The position numbers and the translations under genes were made by a program. From Pipra filicauda (Eukaryota; Chordata; Aves; Passeriformes; Pipridae), in contig NW_024104424.1 in NCBI RefSeq assembly GCF_003945595.2, forward strand, positions 218,829 through 282,828: DNA of 64,000 nucleotides, given 5' to 3'. The stretch's first letter is position 1. Every line of letters starts with the position of its first letter. Shown in pieces: positions 1 through 12,560 of this stretch. Under the pieces are notes generated by a model. It did no database searches. It was not told the DNA's origin and saw only the letters and a list, made by a program, of their open reading frames with translations.

Positions 1-2008
1 CTCCTTTAGGAGACTCCAAAGTACAACAGGGCAATTGGGAAGTGGATGAAAGGCACAAAAAGTAGAACAATGACCGATTGTTCACACAGTTTACCAAAGA
101 GAACCGAACAAAAGCCGTGTGGCTTTGTGCCTCCAAGACAAAAAGCAAACGCACAGCAATTAAGGAGAGGGAATGGGAAAGCAGGGAGAATGCCAGGAGC
201 ATTAATGGAGATGCTGGTGAGAAGGGGAGGAGAGCGGAGAGATCATCACAGGGTCAGGTTTCCCCCAACGCCCCAGCCCACCACCAGCACATCCAAACCA
301 CAGAGGACAACGAGCACGGCTCTGGCAATTAATTACTGCGAGCAATTTTCAATTAAGTCACAGGACAAAAGCCTCCCACAGCTGGGAATGCGGTGCATAG
401 ATTTTCCCTTGATCAGAGGCATCAAAAAAATCCCTGAGACTCAGGAAGCAGGGGGTGGGAAGGGAGGGAGGCACAGGCAGCTCCTCGTGAAGTTGGATAA
501 GCAATAAATCTCCAAGGCCTCATTTCCCATGAAATACAAGGCCATTGGACCAATAACCCTCCTCATGCCCTATTTCCTGGTTTCTCTTTGCCTTCCCATC
601 CCAAAACACCTTCACCTGGTTTGTTTACAGCCTCTCCAGGGGATTTTGAGTTGTAAAATCTCCCAGCAACTCTCCTGGAAACCTCTAAGTAGTTCCAATT
701 CCCCAAGTTCCCTATAGGAAATTTAATGATTACCACCTAAGGAAGCAGGGCAAACAGGTGCAGTTAAACTGACTCTGCAGTTTGTATTTTATTGCTTATT
801 TATGGCCTTAGAAAGAGCTCTAGAAACGATATTCCACTATTCCTGGTTTTAATCAAAATATTTTCCCCCACTGTAAGTTCTACTTTATAGGAAAAGTACC
901 TAATAATCAGTTAGAAAACCCAAACAACAAAAATCTTGCAAAACACTAACCAGAAATTATCTAAAAAAAAAAAAATTTGCTGGAGCTCAATCTGGGTTAT
1001 CAAGTATTATCAGCAGTGCCATTTCCCTTTTTCACTCCTTCCCTGCCACTATTCCCGGATATTTTCACAGCAGCAGTTCCAAGAGCAGAAGGTGCAGATG
1101 GCAACTGTTAATTCCTGCAAAACTGAAAGGGGAGAGCATATTTCCAAGCAGGAGAGAGCTCATCTGAGAGCCATCAGGTGGGGTGTGCTCTCAGCCCTCC
1201 TGCTTTGGTCCTGGCAGGATGAAATTAAAGAGGAAATGGTATAAACACATTGGAAATCACTATCACTAAAGAAACAAAATTAAAAAAAAAATAAAAATCA
1301 AGAGATAGAAACCTAAAAAGAAAAAAAAAAAGCCAGGAGATGGAAACCTAAAAAAAAAAAAAAAGGAAAAAAATAAGCCAAAAACCCAAACCACTGGCGT
1401 ACTGGTAGTTTACCCTCCTCCAAGACGTTCTTTAAAGCACAGGACATCATGGTTGGACAAACCAGCTACAAAAAGACACCCTAAAATAACCCTTACAACA
1501 ATGAGATAAGCAAAACAACCTCCCACACCACTTTATTTTCATTGCTTTGGATGGTTTAATCTGAATTAATCAAGCTCGCAGTGCTCTTGAAACACCGTGT
1601 TGGAGCTGGAAAAGGGATGTGCCAGAATTTGGACCCTCCGTGGCCTGGTTGTTCCCTGGGGAGAGGACGTTAAATTTGGAAAGCTGAGGAAAACGGGCTC
1701 AGCGTTTTAAGCCACCCTGGCACCTGGGTTCACCTTGGTCCTTAAGGATGAGCCATCCCTGCGCGGGTACAGCCCCGGGATGGGCGCAGCATCACCCTTC
1801 CCGTCTCACAGGTGAGGAATTCCACAGGTAGGATCTGGCCAGATCCAGACGGTATTTTTTTTCCAGCGGCAGGGATGGAGACAAGACCAAACCGCGGGCA
1901 GGATGGGATGGAGACGGAATTCCTAAAGGCACATCAGCCCTGGGAGGGTGGGGCAGCCCCCGGGGGGAGTGGGATGGTTTTTTGGGAGAGTCTCCCCTGG
2001 TCACCCAC
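1..2008 (-). other. PGM2L1: Intron 1 of PGM2L1 (partial)
   Basis: This stretch lies downstream of the PGM2L1 exon 1 donor. It contains no exon I can support and is inferred to be intronic. There are A-rich runs at about 961-975 and 1270-1365. The open frames at 46-507 and 936-1244 have no recognisable protein character. Confidence 0.6.
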
Positions 2009-2119
2009 CTTGTCCCAGCTCAGCCACTGCCACACCGCCTTGTCCAGCTGCGCGTCCCCGGTGCTGCGGGCCACCAGCACGTTGGAGTTCACGTCCCCGG
2101 GGGCTCCGCAGTCGCCCAT
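2009..2119 (-). CDS. PGM2L1: PGM2L1, first coding exon (partial gene)
   Basis: This 37-codon exon begins at an ATG (2119-2117) and ends at a GT donor (gtgggt, 2008-2003) in phase 0. The encoded start MGDCGAPGDVNSNVLV, followed by the segment STGDAQLDKAVWQWLSWDK, resembles the N-terminus of glucose-1,6-bisphosphate synthase / phosphoglucomutase-2-like 1. The NSN-L, TGD-QLD-A and QWL-WDK blocks with their spacing fit PGM2L1 better than PGM2, whose first exon is shorter and lacks the NSN block. The family enzyme uses 1,3-bisphosphoglycerate to phosphorylate hexose-1-phosphates in the cytosol. The catalytic exons are not here. The gene runs leftward off the window and I saw no second exon in 1-2008. 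The exon sits in a CpG-rich island, as expected for a 5' end. The family call is made by recognition and was not confirmed by search. Confidence 0.82.
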
Positions 2120-2510
2120 GGTTGAAAAGGATGAGGAAGGAGTCTCTTCTTCACTTCGCCACGCCCGCGGCGGCACCGAGCATCGCCCGGGAGAGAAGGC
2201 AGAAGCAGAGGGAGGAGATGAGCGCTGGGGGGTATCTACTGGGCTGGTTTTTATGCGGGATTAACGGGGAGCGACCGCCCCCTCCACCCTCCTCCTCCTC
2301 CTCCTCCGGCCCCGCCCCCAGATACCGCCCAGCACACGCCCCTCCCCCCGCGGGGCATCATGGGAAGTGTAGTTCGAGCGCGGCGGGAAGCCACGGAGGG
2401 GAGGGGGTGGGGGTGAGAAGAAACTACAACTCCCATCGGCCCCCGCGCCGCGCGGCGCCTCAGGGAGAAGGGAAGGGCGGGCAGGGCTGAGGGACCCAGG
2501 TTCGAGTCCC
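2120..2510 (-). promoter_or_regulatory. PGM2L1 CpG-island promoter with paired ZNF143-type motifs
   Basis: This is a GC- and CpG-rich block directly upstream of the PGM2L1 start codon. It holds two matches to the ZNF143/THAP11 (SBS) element core ACTACAAYTCCCA. One is on the plus strand at 2423-2435. The other is on the minus strand at 2355-2373, where the reverse complement reads ACTACACTTCCCATGATGC. The motif is typical of CpG-island promoters near start sites. No TATA box was obvious. The promoter role is inferred from position and composition. Confidence 0.6.
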
Positions 2511-2853
2511 GCCTTCTGCCTGATGTGGAAAACAGGGGACCGTGTGTCCATCGCTGACCCGCTGAACAGGCACTGCCCGAGGCCTCGGTGATGGATCCGA
2601 GGCAAAGCTAAAACCCTCCCTGGTTATGCCCCTCGGGCTGCCCAGAGCATCATCTGTTCCCTCTGAGAGGATAATGGACATGGTGCTGCCCCGCAGGATG
2701 AGCTCCTTCCTCAGAAGCGTTTCCAGATGGGCTTCAGGAACAATCCCATTGCCATTAGAAAGAGAGTCATAGCCTGCAGCTCCCCTCCCTTGTCTGCATC
2801 GGCTCTAATTGAATTTCCTGGCCTTGAGCAGCAGGGGTAGGGTGACTGTATCC

Positions 2854-2945
2854 TGCTGAGCATCCTCATCCCAGACAGCATCCCCATCCCACAGAGCATC
2901 CTTATCCGAGATAGCATCCTCATCCCACAGAGCATCCTCACCCAG
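2854..2945. repeat. 18-bp minisatellite
   Basis: About five imperfect copies of an 18-bp unit close to agcatcctcatcccacag lie in tandem. Copies differ at a few positions, for example 'ccgagat' replacing 'cccacag'. The array gives the repetitive translated pattern MRMLCGMRMLSRI on the minus strand, which I regard as an artefact of the repeat. Confidence 0.8.
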
Positions 2946-3000
2946 CCTCACATTCTCACAGCAGTTGCCATAGTGACAGCAGGCACTGCAGAGGGACAGA

Positions 3001-3510
3001 ATCATGGAATCACAGAATGCTTTAGGTTGGAAGGGAACTTAAAGCTCATCGAGTTCCAGGCCCTTGCCATGGGCAGGGACACCTTCCACTATCCCATGTT
3101 GCTCCAAACTCTGTCCAACCTGGCCTTGGACACTTCCAGGGATGGGGCAGCCACAGCTTCTCTAGGAATTCCATTCCAGGCCCTCACCACCCTCACAAGG
3201 AACAATTTCTTCCCACTATTTCATCTAACCCTGCCCTCTGTCAGTTTGAAGCCATTCCACTTGTCCCGTCCCTCCATCCCTTGTCCCCAGTGCCTCTCCA
3301 GCTCTCCTGGAGCCCCTTCAGGCCCTGGAAGGGCTCTCAGGTCTCCCTGGAGCCTTCTCTTCTCCAGGTGAACCTCCCCAGCTCTCCCAGCCTGGCTCCA
3401 GAGCAGAGGGGCTCCAGCCCTCGGAGCATCTCTGTGTCCTCTTCTGGACTTGCTCCAAAGGTCCTTCCTGTGCTGGGGATCTCAGAGCTGGAGGCAGAAC
3501 TCCAGAGGGA
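3001..3510 (-). mobile_element. CR1 LINE, 3' fragment
   Basis: The plus strand begins 'atcatggaatcacagaatgc', followed by 'ggttggaagggaactt'. This is the reverse complement of the avian CR1 3' terminus, so the element lies on the minus strand. The body shows the usual CR1 3' region ('cttccagggatggggcagcc', 'tctcttctccaggtgaacc'). It is 5'-truncated near 3510 and has no intact ORF. Confidence 0.9.
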
Positions 3511-5496
3511 TTTGAAGCTTTGACAAGATGGGCAGGGGGCTGTTGGACTGCAGCCCAGGAAGTGTTTTGGGGTACCCAAAGCATAGCAAAGTGCTGAAAA
3601 CTGTAAATATAGAAGGGAATGATCCACCATAGTTTAGAAAGCTCAATATGATATATCTCCTTTTCAAAGGTCTCAGGTCCATGCCCTGAAGGGAACTCTC
3701 TCCTATCTGCACACACAAACAAACCCTCCAGTCCAGAGGTCTGGCTGGGTGTGTGTGGGGGATAAACCTTTTGATTGGTCTGTTACAGTAAATTACTGAT
3801 AGAAGTCAACAGAATACAAAGATAAGAAGAAGGAAGTAGGTCACCATAAGCCAGGACTTTCTTTTATGTCCTCTTGTATCCCTATTTCTGGTTCAGAGAA
3901 GGAGAAGAGTCTGGACACTGATAGAGTGAGGAAATCAGGTGTAATAATTCCTTCTTGTGCATCTGGTGGCATCTGCAGCAGCACTGATGCCATCCTGAGC
4001 CCAGCAGTCCCATGAAAACCACATCCCTGGCACGTTTCTCCAGATCTCAGTGCTTTCCATGCCTTTGCTGCTCTTTTCTCCTTCTCCATGTTTTGTCTTC
4101 AAGGAGAGAAAGCCAGAGCCAGGATAACAGGAGATCCAGCCTGTAAAACCTTAGTTTCCCCCCAAAAACAGGATAATGACTGTGTTAAGCACCTGTCCAA
4201 AGAGCATTTCCTACAAAAAGTTTGGAAAGGCCATAAGAGATGTTGTTAAAATAAAACTTCATCCTTCAAATCCTTCAATTCTTGCCTTTTTTTTTATTAT
4301 TTTCCCACAATGAAAGATTTAAAATATCCTGAATGGTGGAGGGTTTTTGCCATCTGAGCATCTTTCTGTCCATGAAACCTTGAACCTCGTGGAGAGGTTT
4401 CACTCTGGACACTCACCCTGCCTTACCAGTGCTCAGCTACAGAGCCATGATTAAAAGCAGGATTTTCCCTTTGGATATCCAGATAGGAGAATCATCCTTC
4501 CCTCAGATGCCAATGCTCCTCCTTGATTATTTCCCTGGAGAACAGGCAAAGCAGCCTCACAGAGGATAAAAGTCCTTAACGGTTGCTTCTTTACCAGGAA
4601 TAACCGCAGTGTGAAGGGTTGGAAACTTCTTGAGATCTCACCATGTTGGGAAGTGATGATGTTAGCTTCCAAACATTTCCCTGTGAGGAGGCTTTGGATA
4701 TAGCTGTCTCCGAGGCAACGCTGATTCCAGGCAGCCTGAGCACCTCCAGAGTAGGGCAATCATGTAAAAAATTATGTTGATACGGCTCGGATCGTGCTGA
4801 CGGAGATTTGCTGCACTGGCCTGGAGGAGACACTGACCTCGTGGGAGATGACAACTAAGTCCAGTGTATTTGAGGGTTAAGCAGCCTCCAGAAGAATTTT
4901 TAAAGCTGATTATCCTGCTCCAGGAAAGTTAAACTGAGTCCCATCTGCTGGCATGGCTAGGCTGTGCTGTGCCCCAGCACAACACGGCTCCCCCAGGCAC
5001 ATGGGAGGGATTGCAGGGCCTCCCCACACTCACTGGCTGCCAGCACAAACATCTCTTTCCATCTATTGCTAACAACAAAATTTCCAGTCCTCACGGTCGT
5101 GGAAGAAAGCCAGAAAATAGGAAATTAAGCTGGGAGTGAAGGAAAGCCAACGTTTTTAATTTTTCACCCTCATGCACCATTTCGCCTGAGTGAGGCACAG
5201 CACGCCCAGAGCAAATGGAGCAGCAGCAGACAGCCCAAGGACCAAAAACCACGGGAGAGGCCACACTGACAGCCATGGATATGAGCCAGGATGGGAGGAA
5301 AAGTGCCATCAAGATGCTGAAAGCTTCCAGGGCCAACAGGGGCCATGGCAGGGCTCAGCTGGAGGGAATGACTTCTCCCGAGCCAAAAGGAGCAGGAGCA
5401 CCCACTCAGGACTGTGTGTGAGCATTGCTCCAGATTCCAGGAAAAAGCTCTGCTCTCTGCATGGTGGGATGAAACCTGGAGTTTCGCATTTAGTTG

Positions 5497-6040
5497 GATC
5501 ACCTCATTCTAGTTCCACCCCCTGCCATGGGCAGGGACACCTCCCACTATCGCGGGTTGCTCCAAACCCCATCCAACCTGGCCTTGGACACTTCCAGGGA
5601 TGGGGCAGCCACAGCTTCTCTGGGCAACCTGTGCCAGGGCCTCCCCACCCTCCCAGGGAAGAATTCCTTCCCAATGTCCCCTCTAACCCTGCCCTCTGGC
5701 AGTGGGAAGCCATTCCCCCTTGTCCTGGCACTCCAGGCCCTTGTAATTAGTCTCTCTCCATCTTTATTGCAGGCTCCCTGCAGGTCCTGGAAGGTATAAT
5801 TAGGTCTTCCCAAAGCTACCTCTTCTCCAGGCTGAACAACCCCAATCTCCCAGCCTTTCCTCCCAGCAGAGCTGCTCCATCCCTCTGATAATCTTGGTGC
5901 CTCCCCTGGACTCTCTCCAGCAGCTCCATGTCCTTGCTGTGCTGTTCCCCAGGGCTGGAGGCAGCTCTGCAGGGGGGTCTCACCTGAGGGGGCAGAGGGG
6001 TAGAATCCCCCCTCCCCTGCTGCCCACGCTGTGGGATCAG
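5497..6040 (-). mobile_element. CR1 LINE fragment
   Basis: The block is homologous to the copy at 3001-3510 and shares its wording over several hundred bases ('ccatgggcagggacacc', 'ggccttggacacttccaggg'). It lacks the extreme 3' terminus and reaches further 5' ('ggggtctcacctgaggggg'). It is minus-oriented and decayed. Confidence 0.85.
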
Positions 6041-8115
6041 CCCAGAAGAAGGGCTAAGCCACACATCAGAATTAAAAACATCTGTCCCATCCCATCAGCA
6101 TCCTCAGGGATCTGGTTTCACAGACAAATCCTCGCCCACAACAAACCGGATCAGCTCCGTGATCACAGAGCTGCTGCAGAACCCAGGCAGGGCAGCGTTT
6201 CCATGGAAACTTTACCACATACAATTTATCCCACATCGCCTACAAACAGCCCAGGGCTCCCATGATATTCCAGGTTGCTTTTCTACTCCCGGTTGCTTCA
6301 GTGAGCCAGGGTTATCCGGGATGAAACCAGAGCATCCTTCCAGCCTGTGGCTGAGCCTCCCGGCAGGCTCCGTGCAGACCCTGCAGCACATCTCTTGTTT
6401 TACTCTTCATGTCTCCTGAACACCCTGTTTGTTCTCCAGGGCCTCTTGGGTTGCCTGGTAATGACACAGCAACTCCCATTCTTTCCCTTCCCTCACAGAG
6501 CCCTGGATTGCCAGGAATGCTCCAGGCAGGGAGCAAGGACATCCCTCCAGCTGACAGTGCTGTCACCACAGGGGAGGGGACGGTTTCTTTTTGGGCTGGA
6601 ATGGTGTTTTTTAATCAGCTCTGGAATCACAGCAGGTGAAGGGCTTTGTCCTGAAAGCAGAGCATGAAGACAGGGAACAGGCTGGCAGGTGGGAAGGATG
6701 CAGCAGGGACCACTGGGATTTGGAAATGGCTTCTGAAATTCTGCAGCTGCCCTTGGCAGATTTGGGAGGGCCTGGTCCTGCACCCTCTGGCACTGGCAAT
6801 GATCTACTTGGCTTTCTCAGGAGCACAACACCCAAAATACTCCTGCTTTTAAAGCAGCTTGTAATGTGCAGCTCAGAGTCACCGGAGAAACCTCTGCTCT
6901 CATCCCAAAGGAAGGGCAGGAACAGCTTTCCTCACCATTCCCACAGTCTCAGCCCTCTGATTCATGGGTTCCACCACAACCAGCAAATGCAGATGGTGGG
7001 ATCTTTCCTAGGCTTGCAGCCAAAACCACACCACAATTCCAGTTGTGCCCATGAGCACTCATCCAAGGCAACAGCCCCCAGCCAGCAAGTAGAGAGGAGC
7101 TCGGGTTTATCGCCTCTTCTCACCCTAATCCCTCTGGAGTAGGCACTGATCCAGCTTGCCACATCCTTCTCGGGCACAGGCTCCTTCCAGAGCCGCTGTT
7201 TCACTGGGGGGGGAATTTCAGCACCTCCTGCTCACGCACAGGACCCCAGGGAAAGCTGCCTTTGGTCACCAGCCCCCTCAGTTATCAATGTCTGTCCTTT
7301 ACAAACCAGAAACCAAACACAGACCTGGGTATTTTTAATCCTTCGCTCTGGATATTAAACAGCCCCTGTGTGTGCTCTGCAGGCACATCCATCTGCAGAA
7401 AGGAGATGTGATGGGCCCGTTTGCTCTGGACTTTTCACTCCAGTTCATCCCAAAGTTGTGTGGAACAGAGAAATTTTGTACTGGAAAGGTCTGAATGCTG
7501 TATTTCCCCCCTCCTTTTTTTATATAAAAAGCTTGTAAAATGACTTCTGTGGGTTAAGAAGGAGCAGGAGCTGTGCCCAGCATCACTGGGTGAAGAGCTG
7601 TGAAGCAGCAAACATCATTCCTGCCTCAGGGAAGAAGGAGGGCATCCTCTGGAGCAGAGCAGTGGGGATCCAGTGCTGCTTCTGCCACCACAGGGATGCA
7701 TCCATCCAGCCTTGCAGAGAGGGCAAACCTCAGAGTGACAGAAAATCAACAGGGGCAAAATAAACACTTTTCGTGCCTGAACATAATTGATTTGGTTTCT
7801 CACATCTTTATCTAAAGCGTCTGATAGTAGCCTGGGGTGAGGGAGGTGACTCAGAAAACAGAGGAAAAGAGCCATGGAGGACTTCGAGGAACTGACCCTG
7901 TGTGGCAATTCCTGCAGAGCTTCCAAACGGATCGGATCAGGTTCTTTGATTTAAGGCACTTTTGTTTCTCTTGTACCTGCTGCAACAGGTGGAAGATCCT
8001 TGTCTGGCATCCCTCTGCTGCATTGCAGGGATGCTGGTCCAGCACTTCCCTGCCCTGCCATGGCCTGGCAGTGCTTTTCTTTGGCCTCCCTGTTTTTTAT
8101 TCTTAATGTTTCCTA

Positions 8116-8600
8116 GACACACAGAATCACTAAGGTTGGAAAAACCCTCTGAGATCATCAAGTCCAAGCATTCCCCAGCACTGCCAAGCCCACTCGAATT
8201 CATGTCCCCAAGTGCCACATCCACATGGCTGTTAAATCCTCTAGGGAGGGGGACTACCAGCCTGTTCCAGGGCTGGACAGCCCTTTCCATGAAGAAATTT
8301 TCCTTCACATCCAACTTGAACCTCCCCTGGCACAACTTGAGGTCATTCCCTCTCCTCCTGTCCCTTGTTCCCTGGGAGCAGAGCCCAACCCCCCCCCGGC
8401 TCCCCCCTCCTGTCAGGGAGTTGCAGAGCCAGAAGATCCTCCCTGAGCCTCCTTTTCTCCAGGCTGAGCCCCCCCAGTTCCCTCAGCAGCTCCTGGTGCT
8501 CCAACCCCTTTCCCAAGTCCATTCCCTTCCCTGGACACGCTCCAGCCCCTCCATGTCCTTCTTGGAGCGAGAGGCCCAAAACTGATCCCAGGATTCCCAA
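8116..8600 (-). mobile_element. CR1 LINE, 3' fragment of a different subfamily
   Basis: It starts 'acacagaatcactaaggttg' and continues 'gatcatcaagtccaagc', then 'ttcctcagcagctcctggtg' and 'cctggacacgctccagcccc', all typical CR1 3' sequence in reverse complement. It differs from the 3.0 and 5.5 kb copies, so it is probably another subfamily. It is minus-oriented. Confidence 0.9.
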
Positions 8601-8811
8601 GATTAACTCTCCCCATCATCACCCCTCTCTCCCACAGGCTGCAAAGAAACATTCCTGGTGTGAGACTGGCTCAGGATACTTGATGGGAGAGCAGTGTGCC
8701 GTTCCCAAGCCAACATCCTGCTCCTCCCCAGTATTCCCACAGGATTCCCACTAAGCACTGACAGCCCTCCTGGAGAAGCAGGTCCCCTTGACCCACAGAA
8801 CTACACCAAGT

Positions 8812-8968
8812 TCTTTTTTTACTTTTTTGGGGGCTGGTTTGTTTGTTGGGGTTTTCTTTTGTTTTATTTGTTTTGGGTATTTTTTTGTTTGTTTGGGGGT
8901 TTTGGGGGGGTTTTGATTTTTTTTTTTTTTGTTCTTGTCTTTTTTTTTTTGGTACTTGTTTTTCCTTG
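8812..8968. repeat. T/G-rich low-complexity tract
   Basis: Runs of T are interrupted by G runs (ttttggggg-type, tttgtttg). The tract resembles the one at 12.7 kb. The open frame across it (F/V/W/G-rich) is an artefact of composition. Confidence 0.85.
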
Positions 8969-11900
8969 TATACCAAGTTAAAACAGTAAGTATTTTTTAA
9001 AAAAAGAAGTTATGTTTTTGAGGGATGGAGCTGGAAAAGTCCCCTTCCAGCTCTTTGTGTGGTTTACACGTCGTGTGACAGAGATGTGCCCTCAGTGTAT
9101 TTGCAAAGGCTCCTCTCACAGCTCGTGTCGAGGTGCACCCTCAGCACAGAGCCCTGTCTTTGGTGGCCTCAGAGTTCCCTCTAGTGGGAGAGATCACCAG
9201 CGGACGGGAAAACGCATCCAGTGAGCCTTTCATTAACATAGTAACTCACCAGCGCTGTGTTTTCTCTCTTTGGACTTCCAAACAGTGCTTTGGTGTCCAG
9301 CAACCCTACTCCAGGTATCCAGAAACGACAATCATCACATCCAAAGTCGTTCCAGGATGAGATGATTCTGTGAGCATCCTCGTGCAGCAGACACAGACTG
9401 TGGTCTCTGGAAGGGAAGGTGTTGAAAGGCACTGACAGAAGGAACTGGGCACTGGGTGTCAGTCCTTCCTTGCTCCCCTGGAGAAAGAGCTCTTGCAAAG
9501 GAGCAGGGAAGGGAATATGGACATGTTCCCAAGTCTGTTTTCCACGCTGGTGATGGATAAAAGAAGGTGCAGTGCTAGAGGGACCTTTAGAACTCAATCT
9601 CGAGTGATATTTTAACCAAGAGTTGCTCAGCATTTAGAAGACAGCCATTCCTTGCATCCCGAAAATCATGTGCTGATTCAGCTTGCCTTGAAATCCATCG
9701 TGTTGCAGGTTACAAAGAGGTCTTCAACTTGGCATTCCTCAAACGAGAGTTTCCTGAGACGAAATGCTCATTAATATAATTTTTTTCAGTGAAATTATTG
9801 TGTTTTTTTCCGTGGGATATGTGTGTGACCTTCAGGTGTGGCTCTGATTGGAAGCCAACAGTGTATTTGTACAAACACAACAAAAGAAGAGACGAGTGAG
9901 TTTAACTATTGCTTTTCAAAGCTAACTTTTTTCATGGAAATGGAAATTGTAAAGAGAAAATGTGCAGGCAACACCTACTCCTGTTAAGTCCATTTAATAC
10001 CAAACCTGCTTTTTTGGCAAAGTTTAAATTCAGGTCTCTTCCATTTTACACAGCTCTTCTGGAGGTGGAAAGCCAATCCAAATGCAAAATGTATCCATGC
10101 CTTTCCTGACACTGAAAGGGACCCCAGAACTTCTTTGTGCTTGTAGCCCTACCCACGTGGGTACCTTTCTCTGCTGGGAAATGCTCTGCAGGTGGCACTG
10201 GAGAAACTGGCAGGATCTCAAACTTCAAGATATTTAACACTCTCTCTGGGGTTCCCTCTGAAATGCCCTCAACTACAGTGAAGGCAGGTGAGCACAGGAG
10301 ACTTGCCAATGTATTTTTCTCCTTAAAAAAAGCATGTGAAGGGTATAGGTACATCAGTCTCAAACAACGAGTGGGTTGCTGGAGATCTGACCTGCTTCAG
10401 AAGGAACAAAAAAGGGAAAGCTGGCAGAGTGAAAGTTAAGTGACTCAAGACCTACCTCTTGATCCGGGGAGACAGAGGGAAATGTTGAATAAAGGTAGTG
10501 GTAGTGTTGAAATCTTGCTGGAAAGCGTAGTGGCTCTGGTTTGTTAGTTGGCAGGGAAAGGGCTGCACTAAATCCAGCACAGTGGTGGAGAAGATGTCCC
10601 CAAGGACAGCTGTATCCATCGGGAAGAGACACTGCCCCGAGCTCCAGACTCCGGGAATAATTTAGACCTGTTGGGGGCAGCAGGAGCTTTCTGTTTTCAC
10701 AGGTCAGAAGGTACTGAGAGCAGCGGAAGAGGCAAAGCTAACACAGGGGGAGCCCGGGATGGCTTTGGGGAAGGTTCAAACACCACTCTGTTCCTTAGGA
10801 CAGCTTAGTAGCCGTGTTCCAAATATTCTCACACATCTGTGTCTTAAATGAGAAAGTGTTTCTAGGCTTATGTGGGCTCTTGGCCACTACCTGGGCATCT
10901 TTTGTCAATTAATTTTGGCAGGGGCTTGCAATTGTGCCAGTTCTGATGTTCCCATGAGCAGTGATGGTTTAAATCAGTAGACCTTCCAAGGCCTTGTAAG
11001 ATAAATATTGCATCTGGTATGAACAGCATATAAACATGTGTGTGTATGAAAGTATAAACAGTGTGTGTGAAAGCAGCTGGAGAAACAGCAGACACTGAAT
11101 GTCCTGTATTGACTGCTAAGGATGCTGTTGCTAATCAATCACTCTGGGAAATGGGTGGCTTCTGTCAAGCCTGATAAAACTACAACAGAGAAAACTTGTC
11201 ACTGGAAGATTGTGTAGTGTAACAACAGGAAGATGGCAGAGATTGCCCTGCACCACTCCTGCTGCCCCTTTTCCTCTCCACCCAACAGGAAGGTAGCAGC
11301 TAAAGACCACTCCCAATGATAAAAAAGGTTATAGAGATAACTTTCTTTATCACCCATGAAGAGGAACTTGAAAGATCCAGGCCAGACCCCTTCAGTGCCC
11401 ACGGCTTGTGAGTATGAAACTGGGTATGAAATCAACTTGCCTAGAGAGTTTGTGTAATAAAATGTCCTTCCCTTTCAGTACCTTCTTTCACTGAATTTTT
11501 TCTGCTAATTTCCTACAGCCTAACATCAGAAAAACCAGGTGGTGTTTATCTGGGATGAGAATTCTGAAAAAAACAGGTGGTGTTTGTTTATTTGGGATGA
11601 GGATTCAGAAGAGAGGTGGAGCCTTGGTGTATTAACAACATTTTGTTGTTGACTATTGCTGAGTTAGTGACCTGCAGTTCTTATTATTTTTGTGGTAATT
11701 AAGAAAGAAATAATTTACCAGGTTTGGCAAAACCTTGAGTATGTTGTTGTGTGACTTCCAGTGAAGCCTTACAATAAATAAGTTCCAGAAAGGGTTCTGA
11801 TCTGAAAAAAATCCCAAATGCTTTTTGGAACACTAAGAATATACAGTCCAGTGTGTGGATGGTGAATGTCACAGCTCTTGGCCATTATTATAAATTATTA

Positions 11901-12127
11901 TCATTTGTTGTCATTATTACATTATATTCTGCTATTGGATTCTGGTTTGAGTGTTTTATGACAGCACAGATGTCTTTAATTAAAATTCATTTTTGGTGTG
12001 ACTGACGCTACCCTTGAACAGAAACCGGGGAGGAAGTGCTTTAACTTCCTTTGAAGTTCAGGTTTACACTACTGATTTCCAGCAGCAGCGCGATTATGCA
12101 TCCCGGAGGCGGTTCTCCCGGCTCTGT

Positions 12128-12215
12128 AAAAGTTTTTCTTTAAAGTTGAAGGAATTTCGGAATGAAACTTTCTGAAAGTTTTCGGAAAGGAAGCGGCGGA
12201 GGAGCGGTTTGGACG
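12128..12215 (+). repeat. Direct repeat copy 1 (345-bp spacing)
   Basis: First copy of the block running from aaaagtttttctttaaag through ggaggagcggtttggacg. It appears identical to 12473-12560. Weaker similarity extends upstream ('cggttctcc' in both). Confidence 0.9.
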
Positions 12216-12472
12216 TGTCCCGGGAGCGGGACTGGAAGGCTGGAGCCTCCGGAGCCCGATGGCCCCGAGCCGGGCCCCGGCCGGGCCCGGAGAGGCTCCC
12301 CCGGGGGAGGTTCGGCTGCAGAAGCGGCTCCGGGCCGTTCCCAGATGCTGGAGAGGTGCCCGCGCCTCCTTTCTCCGTCATTCCTGACCGGGACGGTGCC
12401 CGGCTCCTGCCGCAGCCGCCCTTCTGAGCCTGTGACGCCGAGCAGTTACTGGGGCCGGTTCTCCAGAAGGAT

Positions 12473-12560
12473 AAAAGTTTTTCTTTAAAGTTGAAGGAAT
12501 TTCGGAATGAAACTTTCTGAAAGTTTTCGGAAAGGAAGCGGCGGAGGAGCGGTTTGGACG
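12473..12560 (+). repeat. Direct repeat copy 2 (345-bp spacing)
   Basis: Second copy of the 12128-12215 block. The sequences diverge immediately after 'tttggacg' (tgtcccggg versus gcgaggggc). This marks one boundary of the duplicated unit. Confidence 0.9.

Larger units (their letters stand above)
2511..12059. other. Intergenic region between PGM2L1 and CD200
   Basis: I see no supportable gene here. The stretch holds an 18-bp minisatellite, three antisense CR1 fragments and a T/G-rich tract, each listed separately, and otherwise non-repetitive DNA. The gene is divergent with CD200 across about 10 kb. KCNE3, which lies next to PGM2L1 in mammals, was looked for as a single-exon ORF and not found. 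Confidence 0.6.

Noticed and set aside
2498..2509. Pol III B-box-like string GGTTCGAGTCC
   Set aside because: The flanks do not form a T-arm stem and no A-box or acceptor stem lies at tRNA spacing. It is chance in GC-rich DNA or a degraded SINE.
9181..9633. 150-codon minus-strand ORF in the PGM2L1-CD200 gap
   Set aside because: The composition is not implausible, but there is no recognised domain, no CpG island, no splice-site support and no partner exons. I could not support it as a gene.
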